DNA of 45,933 nt from CADEFF01 sp964569315 (GTDB lineage: Bacteria > Pseudomonadota > Alphaproteobacteria > Dongiales > Dongiaceae). The stretch lies in NCBI GenBank assembly GCA_964569315.1, contig CAZMUZ010000020.1, forward strand, positions 1-45,933, in the 5' to 3' direction. Made by a program: the position numbers and the translations under genes. Every line of letters begins with the position of its first letter. The first letter of the stretch is position 1. The notes beneath the pieces were generated by a model. That model did no database searches. It saw only the letters and a program-made list of their open reading frames with translations, and was not told the origin of the DNA. This document shows, piece after piece, positions 39,727 to 45,933 of this stretch.

Positions 39727-41127
39727 TCAGTAGCGGTAGTGATCGGGCTTGTAGGGGCCCTCGCGGCCGACGCCGATATAGCTCGCCTGCTTCTCGCTGA
39801 GCTTCGTCAGCTTCACGCCGACCTTGGCGAGATGCAGCGCCGCGACCTTCTCGTCCAGATGCTTCGGTAGCACATAGACCTTGCGGTCGTATTTGCCGGG
39901 ATTGGCCCAGAGCTCGATCTGCGCCAGCGTCTGGTTGGTGAAGGAGGAACTCATCACGAAGCTCGGATGGCCGGTGCCGCAGCCGAGATTCACGAGGCGG
40001 CCTTCCGCCAGCAGGATGATCCGCCGGCCGCCCGGGAACTCGATCTCGTCCACTTGCGGCTTCACGTTGTGCCACTTGAAATTGCGCAAGCCGGCGACCT
40101 GGATCTCGCTGTCGAAATGGCCGATGTTGCAGACGATCGCACGGTCCTTCATGGCGCGCATATGGTCGACGGTGATGACGTCGACATTGCCGGTCGCAGT
40201 CACGAAGATGTCGGCGCGGGGTGCGGCATCCTCCATGGTGACGACCTCGTAGCCTTCCATCGCCGCCTGCAGCGCACAGATCGGGTCGACCTCCGAAACC
40301 AGCACGCGCGCGCCGGCGCTCCGGAGGCTTGCGGCCGAGCCTTTGCCCACGTCGCCGAAGCCCGCGACCATCGCGACCTTGCCGGCCATCATCACGTCGG
40401 TCGCGCGGCGGATGCCGTCGACCAGCGATTCGCGGCAACCATAGAGATTGTCGAACTTCGACTTGGTGACCGAGTCGTTGACGTTGATCGCCGGCCAGAG
40501 CAGCCGGCCGTCCTTCGCCATCAGATAGAGCCGGTGCACGCCGGTTGTGGTTTCCTCGGTGACGCCGCGGATGCTCTTGCCGAGCGCCGAGTACCAGCCG
40601 GGTTTCGCCTTCACCCGTTCGGCGATCGCCGCATAGAGCGCTTCCTCTTCCTCGTTGGTCGGCTTGGCAACGACCGAGAGATCCTTCTCCGCCTGGATGC
40701 CGAGATGGACGAGGAGCGTCGCGTCGCCGCCGTCGTCGAGGATCATGTTCGCCGCACCGCCGTCACCCCATTCGAAGATGCGGTGCGTATAGTCCCAGTA
40801 TTCCTTGAGGCTCTCGCCCTTGTGCGCGAAGACCGGCGTGCCGGCGGCGGCGATCGCCGCCGCGGCATGGTCCTGCGTCGAATAGATGTTGCAGGACGCC
40901 CAGCGGACATCGGCGCCGAGCGCCTTCAGCGTCTCGATCAGCACCGCCGTCTGGATCGTCATATGGAGCGAGCCCGCGACCCGCGCGCCCTTCAGCGGTT
41001 GCGCCTTGCCGAACTCCTGCCGGAGCGCCATCAGGCCCGGCATCTCGGTCTCGGCGATGGCAATCTCGCGCCGGCCCCAATCGGCGAGCGACAGATCGGC
41101 GACCTTGAAGTCCTGACGGGCACTCAT
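39727..41127 (-). CDS. ahcY: Adenosylhomocysteinase
   Basis: NAD-dependent enzyme that hydrolyses S-adenosylhomocysteine to adenosine and homocysteine, keeping SAM methylation going. The 466 residues show the substrate segment CNIYSTQDHAAAAIA, the NAD-binding VAGFGDVGKGSAASLR, and the C-terminal SYIGVGREGPYKPDHYRY end that is nearly invariant in this family. ATG at 41125-41127 has an AGGAG site 9 nt upstream. It is separated from the PTS operon by a 117-bp spacer with a hairpin and a possible promoter. I see no convincing SAH riboswitch fold. Confidence 0.98.
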   Translation of the reverse strand: MSARQDFKVADLSLADWGRREIAIAETEMPGLMALRQEFGKAQPLKGARVAGSLHMTIQTAVLIETLKALGADVRWASCNIYSTQDHAAAAIAAAGTPVFAHKGESLKEYWDYTHRIFEWGDGGAANMILDDGGDATLLVHLGIQAEKDLSVVAKPTNEEEEALYAAIAERVKAKPGWYSALGKSIRGVTEETTTGVHRLYLMAKDGRLLWPAINVNDSVTKSKFDNLYGCRESLVDGIRRATDVMMAGKVAMVAGFGDVGKGSAASLRSAGARVLVSEVDPICALQAAMEGYEVVTMEDAAPRADIFVTATGNVDVITVDHMRAMKDRAIVCNIGHFDSEIQVAGLRNFKWHNVKPQVDEIEFPGGRRIILLAEGRLVNLGCGTGHPSFVMSSSFTNQTLAQIELWANPGKYDRKVYVLPKHLDEKVAALHLAKVGVKLTKLSEKQASYIGVGREGPYKPDHYRY

Positions 41128-41179
41128 CCGGGTAAACTCCTGCTCTCGGGAACGGGCTGGGGCGCTGGCGGGCGCGGCC

Positions 41180-41209
41180 CCTATAGCAGCGGAAAGCGGC
41201 GCCCGGCAA
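41180..41209 (-). promoter_or_regulatory. Candidate promoter of ahcY
   Basis: On the minus strand TTGCCG (41204-41209) and TATAGG (41180-41185) are 18 bp apart. The -35 lies within the hairpin that follows the EI gene, so termination and new initiation may overlap. Weak consensus; unproven. Confidence 0.3.
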
Positions 41210-41222
41210 GGGGGCCGGGCGC
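41199..41222 (-). terminator. Hairpin terminator after the EI gene
   Basis: Perfect 9-bp stem GCGCCCGGC (41199-41207) and GCCGGGCGC (41214-41222) with a 6-nt loop, about 20 bp after the EI stop codon on the minus strand. The following sequence CGCTTTCC holds only three T's, so termination is likely incomplete. Confidence 0.55.
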
Positions 41223-41244
41223 ATGGCAGGGCCCGCCTCCGGCG

Positions 41245-43062
41245 CTACCGGGCGAGCGTGTTGAAGTCGTCCAGCAGCGTCGCGATGCGGCCCGAATCCG
41301 ACTGGTCCATGATGGTGCGTGCGCAGCGCGTGGCGGCCAGCAGGTCGAGCTCGCGGATGCGCTGCTTGACGCGCGGCAGCGCGGTCGCCGCCATGGAGAG
41401 CTCGCGGATGCCGAGCCCCAGCAGCAGGGCCGCGAAGCGCGGATCGCCCGCGATCTCGCCGCAGACGCTGACCGGGATGCGGGCCCGGAGCGCCGCCTCG
41501 GTGGTGAACTGGATCAGCCGCAGCACCGCCGGATGCAGCGGATTGTAGAGATGCGCGACCTGCTCCTCGCCGCGGTCGATGGCGAGGGTGTACATGGTGA
41601 GGTCGTTGGTGCCGAGGGCGAAGAAGTCGGCGACCTGGGCGAGCGCATCCGCGGCGAGCGCGGCGCCCGGCACCTCGATCATCACCCCCACCGGCGGCAG
41701 CGGATCGGCGATCTTGATGCGCCGGCGCCGCAGCCGCCTGGCGACGCGGGCCAGCACGTCGCGCACCTGCCGCACCTCGACCGTCGAGGAGATCATCGGC
41801 AGCAGGATGCGCAAGGGGCCGTGCGCACTCGCCCGCAGCATCGCGGAAAGCTGCGTCTCGAGCAGCGGGCGCTCCTTCAGCGAGAGACGGATGGCGCGAA
41901 GCCCGAGCGCCGGATTGGCGCCGGCGCCGAGATGGGTCACCAGCGAGTAGGCGAGCTTGTCGGCGCCGACATCGAGCGTGCGTACCGTGATCGGCCGGCC
42001 GCCGAGCCCCTCGATCAGCGAGGCGAGCGCCTCGTACTGCTCGTTCTCGTCCGGCAGGTCCTCGCGGTTCATGTAGAGGAACTCGGTGCGCAGCAGCCCG
42101 ACCCCGGCGGCGCCGGTTTCGACCGCGAAGTCGAGTTCCCGCGGCAGCTCGAGATTGGCCTGGAGCGTGACCTCCGTGCCGTCCCGGGTGATCGCGGGCA
42201 GGCGGCGAAGCCGCGAGAGCTGGCGCTGCTCGCGTTCGTCCTCGAGCCGCCGGCCGCGATAGAAATCGAGCGTCCGCGCCGTCGGATTGACGATGACATG
42301 GCCTTCGTCGCCATCGACCACGACGACGTCGCCGGTCCGCACCTTGCCGAGCAGCTCGGCGACGCCCAGCACGGCCGGCAGGCCGAGCGAGCGCGCCATG
42401 ATCGCGGTATGGCCCTCGGCGCCGCCCAGCATCGCCGCGAAGCCCGAGACGATACGCGGGTCCATGAGGGCCGTGTCGGCCGGCGTCAGGTCCTCGCCGA
42501 TGATGATGCTGCCCGGCGGCAACCGCTTGAAGGCGGTAAAGGGCGTGAGCGTCAGGTTGCGGATCAGCCGGTTGCCGACCACGCGGATGTCCTCGCCGCG
42601 CGCCGAGAGATAGGGGTCGTCGAGCGCCGCGAAATCCTGCGCCACCTTGGAGATCTCCGCCTGGACCGCGGCCTCGGCATTGATCGATTCCTCGGCGATG
42701 CGGCGATCGACGCCGCGCACCACGCGGCTGCCGGTCAGCATCTGGAGATGCGCGTCGAGAAGGAAGCCGACCTCTTCCGCAGCCGCGCCCGGCAAGTTCG
42801 CCGATTTCGCCTTCAGCTTGCCGAGCTGCTTCTGCGCCTTGGCGACGGCGGCCGCGAAGCGTGCCCGCTCCGCCTCCACCTTGTCGGGCTCGATGTTGTA
42901 TTCCGGCACATGGACCGAGCCGCCCTCCACCACATGGGCGGGGCCGATCGCGATGCCGGGCGAGACGCCGAGCCCCTCGAAGCGCAGCTCCGCCTTCGGC
43001 GCCTGCTTGCGGCGCGCCCCGCGGGGGTGCCGCACCGGCTTCTCGGGGCGCTCACTCTTCAT
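41245..43062 (-). CDS. ptsP: Phosphoenolpyruvate-protein phosphotransferase (PTS enzyme I)
   Basis: First step of the phosphoenolpyruvate phosphotransferase chain: takes phosphate from PEP to its own His218 (GGAEGHTAIMARSLGLP) and hands it to HPr. The 605 residues contain the PEP-binding region (ILLPMISSTVEVR, GVMIEVPGAALAAD, FFALGTNDLTMYTLAIDR) and the Cys of PVSVCGEIAGD. It lacks the N-terminal GAF domain of the nitrogen-PTS EI (PtsP), so it is closer in size to PtsI although it sits in a regulatory PTS cluster. The ATG at 43060-43062 (MKSERPEKPVRH) overlaps the HPr gene by 11 bp. Confidence 0.95.
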   Translation of the reverse strand: MKSERPEKPVRHPRGARRKQAPKAELRFEGLGVSPGIAIGPAHVVEGGSVHVPEYNIEPDKVEAERARFAAAVAKAQKQLGKLKAKSANLPGAAAEEVGFLLDAHLQMLTGSRVVRGVDRRIAEESINAEAAVQAEISKVAQDFAALDDPYLSARGEDIRVVGNRLIRNLTLTPFTAFKRLPPGSIIIGEDLTPADTALMDPRIVSGFAAMLGGAEGHTAIMARSLGLPAVLGVAELLGKVRTGDVVVVDGDEGHVIVNPTARTLDFYRGRRLEDEREQRQLSRLRRLPAITRDGTEVTLQANLELPRELDFAVETGAAGVGLLRTEFLYMNREDLPDENEQYEALASLIEGLGGRPITVRTLDVGADKLAYSLVTHLGAGANPALGLRAIRLSLKERPLLETQLSAMLRASAHGPLRILLPMISSTVEVRQVRDVLARVARRLRRRRIKIADPLPPVGVMIEVPGAALAADALAQVADFFALGTNDLTMYTLAIDRGEEQVAHLYNPLHPAVLRLIQFTTEAALRARIPVSVCGEIAGDPRFAALLLGLGIRELSMAATALPRVKQRIRELDLLAATRCARTIMDQSDSGRIATLLDDFNTLAR

Positions 43063-43351
43063 CGAACTTGCGCTCGACGAGGGTGCCGAGCCGCTCCAGC
43101 GCCTTCGCCGCATCGGGTCCCTTGGCGCGGATCTCGACGACGCAGCCGGGCCCGGCGGCCAGCATCATCAGCCCCATGATGGAGCGGCCGGAAACCTCCA
43201 TATCGCCTTTCAGCACCGAAATCTCCGCCTGCAGCCCGTCGATCGTCTTGACGAAGCGCGCCGCCGCCCGCGCATGAAGCCCGCGCTGGTTGCGGATCTC
43301 GACCTGGCGCACGAGCGCGCCGGCCGGCGGGGTCGGCGACGAGGGCGTCAT
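43052..43351 (-). CDS. HPr family phosphocarrier protein
   Basis: Small PTS phosphocarrier (99 residues). The catalytic His26 is in RNQRGLHARAAARF, and the regulatory serine used by HPr kinase is Ser57 in VSGRSIMGLMML. Both are intact, so this HPr can be phosphorylated by EI and by HprK. The N-terminal ten residues are an unconserved Pro/Ser-rich extension. ATG at 43349-43351 overlaps the EIIA stop by 4 bp, and the gene overlaps EI by 11 bp. Confidence 0.96.
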   Translation of the reverse strand: MTPSSPTPPAGALVRQVEIRNQRGLHARAAARFVKTIDGLQAEISVLKGDMEVSGRSIMGLMMLAAGPGCVVEIRAKGPDAAKALERLGTLVERKFDEE

Positions 43352-43761
43352 TGGCCGTGGCCGTTCCCGGTCAGGAGTTGCGAGGCGACGTTGATGTATT
43401 TCCGGCCGGCCTCCTGCGCGGCCGCGACCGCAGCAGGCAGCTTCTCGGTGCCGCGGATGCTGGCGAGCTTGATCAGCATGGGGAGGTTCACGCCGGCGAT
43501 CACCTCGACCTTGGCGCGGTCGAGGACGGAAATCGCGAGGTTGGAGGGCGTGCCGCCGAACATGTCGGTCAGCAGCACCACCCCGTCGCCCTCGTCCACT
43601 TTCGCGACCTGGTCGAGGATTTCCTGCCGCCGCTTCTGCATGTCGTCGTCGGCGCCGATGCAGACCGCGGCGATGCGCTGCTGCTTTCCGACGACATGCT
43701 CCAGCGCCAGGATGAACTCCTCGGCGAGGCGTCCGTGCGTCACCAGCACCATTCCGATCAT
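43348..43761 (-). CDS. PTS EIIA component, mannose/fructose (EIIA-Man) type
   Basis: A 137-residue phosphoacceptor of the EIIA-Man fold. The active His9 is in MVLVTHGRLAEEFILAL, and the DMFGGTPSNLA motif, typical of EIIA-Man, follows. It has no EIIB or EIIC partner in this window, in line with alphaproteobacterial regulatory PTS where EIIA-Man works as a signal output. ATG at 43759-43761 with a GGAG ribosome-binding site is preferred over a TTG 15 bp upstream. Lies 18 bp after rapZ. Confidence 0.93.
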   Translation of the reverse strand: MIGMVLVTHGRLAEEFILALEHVVGKQQRIAAVCIGADDDMQKRRQEILDQVAKVDEGDGVVLLTDMFGGTPSNLAISVLDRAKVEVIAGVNLPMLIKLASIRGTEKLPAAVAAAQEAGRKYINVASQLLTGNGHGQ

Positions 43762-43779
43762 GCCTTGATCTCCCAACCC

Positions 43780-44778
43780 TTATTCGCGTCGCGTAGCACT
43801 CCCCGCGCTGCGTCCTGTATTCCCCGGCGGCGCCGCTTCGCGCGCCGCCTCCTCGAGTCCCACATCGCGGTGGCGGAGACTGACCTGCCGGCCCCGGCCG
43901 CGCAATAGCGCCGCCAGACGCTCGGCGACGAAGACCGACCGGTGCCGGCCGCCGGTGCAGCCGACCGCGATGGTGAGGTAGCTCTTTCCCTCGCGCTCGA
44001 AGCGCGGCAGCAGCGGCATGACGAGGTTCTCGAGCGAGGCGATGAAGGGCGCGAAGCCGGGATCGTGCTCGATGAAACGCTGCACCGCCGCGTCGCTGCC
44101 CGAAAGGGCGCGGAGCGCCGGCTCGTAATGCGGATTGGCGAGGAAGCGCGTGTCGAAGACGAGATCGGCTTCGCGCGGCAATCCCCGGCGATAGGAGAAT
44201 GACATCACGGTGACGGTCGGCGCCGGCCGCTCGGCGAGCGCGAAATGCCCCGCCAGCAGATGGCGCAGATCGCCGATCGCAAGCTCGGTGGTATCGACCA
44301 CGAGATCGGCCCGCGCGCGCACCGGCTCCAGCAGGTCGCGCTCCTGGCGGATGCCGTCCTCGACCGGACGGTCGAGCGCCAGCGGATGGCGGCGCCGCGT
44401 CTCGGTGAAGCGGCGGCGGATCACCTCGTCGGAAGCGGTGAGGAAGAGGAGCCGGACCGAAATCGTGGGGTCCGCCAGCAGCCGGTCGAGCGCCTCGCCG
44501 AGGGCGGCGGCCGAGAAATCCCGGGTGCGGCTGTCGACGCCGATGGCGACCGGCCGGGCGATGCCGCTGCCGCCCGCCTCGGCGAGACGGTCGAGCAGCG
44601 GCAAGGGCAGGTTGTCCACCGCCTCGTAGCCGATATCCTCGAGGGTCTTCAGCGCCGTGGTGTGGCCGGCGCCGGACAGGCCGGTCACCAGAACGAGCGG
44701 CAGGCGCCGGGTAGCCGCGCCGGTCGCCGGCGCCTCGGCCGGCGTCCCGGCCGCCTCGGAAGGGGCGGTGCGGGTCAT
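43780..44778 (-). CDS. rapZ: RNase adapter/nucleotide-binding protein RapZ (YvcJ family)
   Basis: P-loop regulatory protein; in Enterobacteria RapZ feeds a small RNA to RNase E to control glucosamine-6-P synthase, a role not established in this class. The 332 residues carry the Walker-A-like TGLSGAGHTTALKTLEDIGY (33-40 region), where the usual Lys is His39, and the family sequences YEAVDNLPLPLL, GVDSRTRDF and the C-terminal GCTGGRHRSVFVAERLA. ATG at 44776-44778 overlaps the hprK stop by 4 bp. The His substitution may lower ATP binding. Confidence 0.94.
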   Translation of the reverse strand: MTRTAPSEAAGTPAEAPATGAATRRLPLVLVTGLSGAGHTTALKTLEDIGYEAVDNLPLPLLDRLAEAGGSGIARPVAIGVDSRTRDFSAAALGEALDRLLADPTISVRLLFLTASDEVIRRRFTETRRRHPLALDRPVEDGIRQERDLLEPVRARADLVVDTTELAIGDLRHLLAGHFALAERPAPTVTVMSFSYRRGLPREADLVFDTRFLANPHYEPALRALSGSDAAVQRFIEHDPGFAPFIASLENLVMPLLPRFEREGKSYLTIAVGCTGGRHRSVFVAERLAALLRGRGRQVSLRHRDVGLEEAAREAAPPGNTGRSAGSATRRE

Positions 44779-45242
44779 GGGGCGGGGATTATAGCTCCGG
44801 GCAGGGCGCGCGCCGCAAGCCGCAGCTTGGCGGCGGCCGAGGCGAGGAAGGGATCCAGCATCACGAGCGGCAGGTCGAGCCCCAGATAGCGGCAGGTTTG
44901 CGGCCCCGGCAGCCGATCGAGGTTGCGCCCCGGCAGCAGGTCGGCGACCAGCGCCAGCGGCGCCTCGGCGGCGCCCGGCAAGGCGAAGATGCCGAGCCCG
45001 CGCACCTCGAGTCGATGGCGGAGCTCGGCGGGCGCCTCGGCCGAAGGTCCGACCCAGACCTTGCCCGCGCGAAGCTCGAGCCGGACGCGGTCGTCGCCGA
45101 TGAGGAGCGCCCCGCCATCGACGAGCCGCAGCGCCAGATCGGACTTGCCGGTGCCGGAGCGGCCGCGCAGCAGGATCCCCGCCCCGTCGATCACGACGGC
45201 GGTCGCATGGAACTCGATGGCGATCGGCGCGTCCTCGTTCAT
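44775..45242 (-). CDS. hprK: HPr kinase/phosphorylase, short alphaproteobacterial form
   Basis: Phosphorylates or dephosphorylates HPr at its regulatory serine. The 155-residue protein is the catalytic domain only, as is usual for alphaproteobacterial HprK; the N-terminal domain of Firmicutes HprK is missing. Walker A is GRSGTGKSDLAL (27-38, Lys33). The catalytic IGDDRV (48-53) and the signature LEVRGLGIFALP are present. ATG at 45240-45242 overlaps the stop of the upstream sensor kinase by 4 bp. Its substrate HPr is encoded two genes downstream of rapZ with Ser57 intact. Confidence 0.95.
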   Translation of the reverse strand: MNEDAPIAIEFHATAVVIDGAGILLRGRSGTGKSDLALRLVDGGALLIGDDRVRLELRAGKVWVGPSAEAPAELRHRLEVRGLGIFALPGAAEAPLALVADLLPGRNLDRLPGPQTCRYLGLDLPLVMLDPFLASAAAKLRLAARALPGAIIPAP

Positions 45243-45933
45243 CGGGTGGGGCCCGGCGAAGGAAGCTCGATCACGAAGCGCGCGCCCGCGATCTCGCCGC
45301 TGCCGTCGAGGAGGTTCTCGGCGAGGATCCGCCCGCCATGGGTTTCCACGATCTGCTTCGAGATCGAAAGGCCGAGGCCGGAATGGCTGCCGAACTTCTC
45401 GGTCCTGGGCCGCTCGCTGTAGAAGCGCTCGAAGATCGCCTCGAGCTTGTCGGGCGGAATGCCGGGACCCTGGTCCTCGATGACGATGCGGATGGTCTGG
45501 CCCCGGCGCGCGGCGCCGATCTTGATGCGGCCGCCGGGCGGGCTGAAGGAGATCGCGTTCGCGATCAGGTTCCGCATCACCTGGACGAGGCGGCTCTCGA
45601 TGCCGATCACCTCGAGCGACTGGTGGTGCGCGAGGTCGAGCTCGATGTGCGGCGCCTCGCCGTCGGCCGTAGCGCGATGCATCTCGGCCAGCATCGCCAG
45701 CATGCGGCCGAGATCGACCGGCTCGGGTTCCGCGCGCGACAGCTCCGCGTCGAGGCGGGAGGCGTCGGAGATGTCGGAGATCAGCCGGTTCAGCCGCTGC
45801 ACGTCGTCGAGGATGATCGCCATCAGCCTGCGCTGCTGCGCCGGATCCTCGATCCGCGCCACCGTCTCGACCGCGCTCCGCAGCGAGGTGAGCGGGTTCT
45901 TGATCTCGTGCGCGACGTCGGCGGCGAAGCGCT
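45239..45933 (-). CDS. chvG: Sensor histidine kinase, ChvG/ExoS-like (5' end outside window)
   Basis: C-terminal 230 or so residues of an inner-membrane sensor kinase; the sensor and TM part lie beyond the right edge. The H-box ADVAHEIKNPLTSLRSAVE has the phosphoacceptor His, followed by a DHp helix (DVQRLNRLISDISDASRLD). The ATPase domain shows the N box VMRNLIANAISFSPPGG, the G1 box EDQGPGIPPDK and the G2 box GLGLSISKQIVETHGG. Adjacency to hprK and the PTS genes matches the alphaproteobacterial ChvG-ChvI locus (acid and envelope stress), the basis for the name; the response regulator is not in the window. Confidence 0.86.
   Translation of the reverse strand, partial: RFAADVAHEIKNPLTSLRSAVETVARIEDPAQQRRLMAIILDDVQRLNRLISDISDASRLDAELSRAEPEPVDLGRMLAMLAEMHRATADGEAPHIELDLAHHQSLEVIGIESRLVQVMRNLIANAISFSPPGGRIKIGAARRGQTIRIVIEDQGPGIPPDKLEAIFERFYSERPRTEKFGSHSGLGLSISKQIVETHGGRILAENLLDGSGEIAGARFVIELPSPGPTR

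Noticed and set aside
41128..41244. Possible SAH riboswitch upstream of ahcY
   Set aside because: Only a terminator-like hairpin and a possible promoter are visible; I could not find the conserved SAH-riboswitch core by eye. A covariance-model search would decide.
39967..43179. 1070-codon plus-strand open frame opposite ahcY and EI
   Set aside because: Covers two well-supported minus-strand genes; composition is the reverse-strand pattern of GC-rich coding DNA, not a protein family.
1..45933. tRNA, rRNA, CRISPR array, insertion sequence, phage att site or toxin-antitoxin pair
   Set aside because: No cloverleaf-like segment, regularly spaced repeats, transposase motifs or paired small genes were seen on reading both strands.

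Overview
This is a GC-rich (roughly 68-70% by eye) chromosomal window from an alphaproteobacterium, probably Rhodospirillales-like. The evidence is the gene order. The blocks ffh / rpsP-rimM-trmD-rplS / leuC / leuD, dapF-mtaB-ftsY, trpF / trpBA-accD-folC, trxA-addA-addB-murU-amgK-tsaE, divL / ahcY, and chvG-hprK-rapZ-EIIA-HPr-EI are all typical of that class. The short HPr kinase and the alphaproteobacterial AddAB proteins fit too. I see no rRNA, tRNA, CRISPR array, phage or insertion sequence.

Layout. 1-6622 (minus strand): leucine biosynthesis (leuD partial, leuC, with an RDD membrane protein between them) and a ribosome/SRP operon (ffh, a VOC protein, rpsP, rimM, trmD, rplS). Three REP-like palindromes lie between rplS and leuC. 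6910-10403 (plus): two tandem Rieske oxygenase genes and a small glycosyltransferase-like gene. 10487-13621 (plus): dapF, mtaB, ftsY. 13740-18343: an accessory stretch with an ATP-grasp/nuclease-like fusion on the minus strand, then an FkbM-type methyltransferase, an EamA transporter and an unrecognised membrane protein on the plus strand. 18347-26878: trpF, then a minus-strand phospholipid operon (acyltransferase, CdsA-like, YnbA-like) and a lipoprotein hydrolase, then trpB-trpA-accD-folC. 27046-36199 (minus): trxA, addA, addB, murU, amgK, tsaE. 36431-37447 (plus): a thioredoxin-reductase-like ferredoxin/flavodoxin reductase. 37473-45933 (minus): a DivL-type tyrosine 'kinase', ahcY, and the regulatory PTS with HPr kinase, RapZ and a ChvG-like sensor that is cut by the window edge.

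How the genes work together. Most are housekeeping genes in translationally coupled operons with 4-bp ATGA or GTGA overlaps. The chvG-hprK-rapZ-EIIA-HPr-EI operon looks like a sugar-independent signalling PTS: it has no EIIB or EIIC. TsaE with AmgK and MurU joins tRNA modification to peptidoglycan-sugar recycling, and AddAB performs double-strand-break resection.

Most unusual points: (1) the two Rieske genes share a perfectly identical 709-bp block while the sequence on both sides has diverged, which points to gene conversion of the electron-transfer half; (2) a single reading frame joins a sugar-transfer-type ATP-grasp enzyme to a membrane-anchored nuclease-like domain that has lost both catalytic arginines; (3) a DivL-like kinase has Tyr in place of the phosphoacceptor His; (4) a YnbA/CdsA/PlsC-like phospholipid operon splits trpF from trpBA. 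I found no clear wholly new multi-gene system; the fusion and the converted Rieske pair are the best leads.
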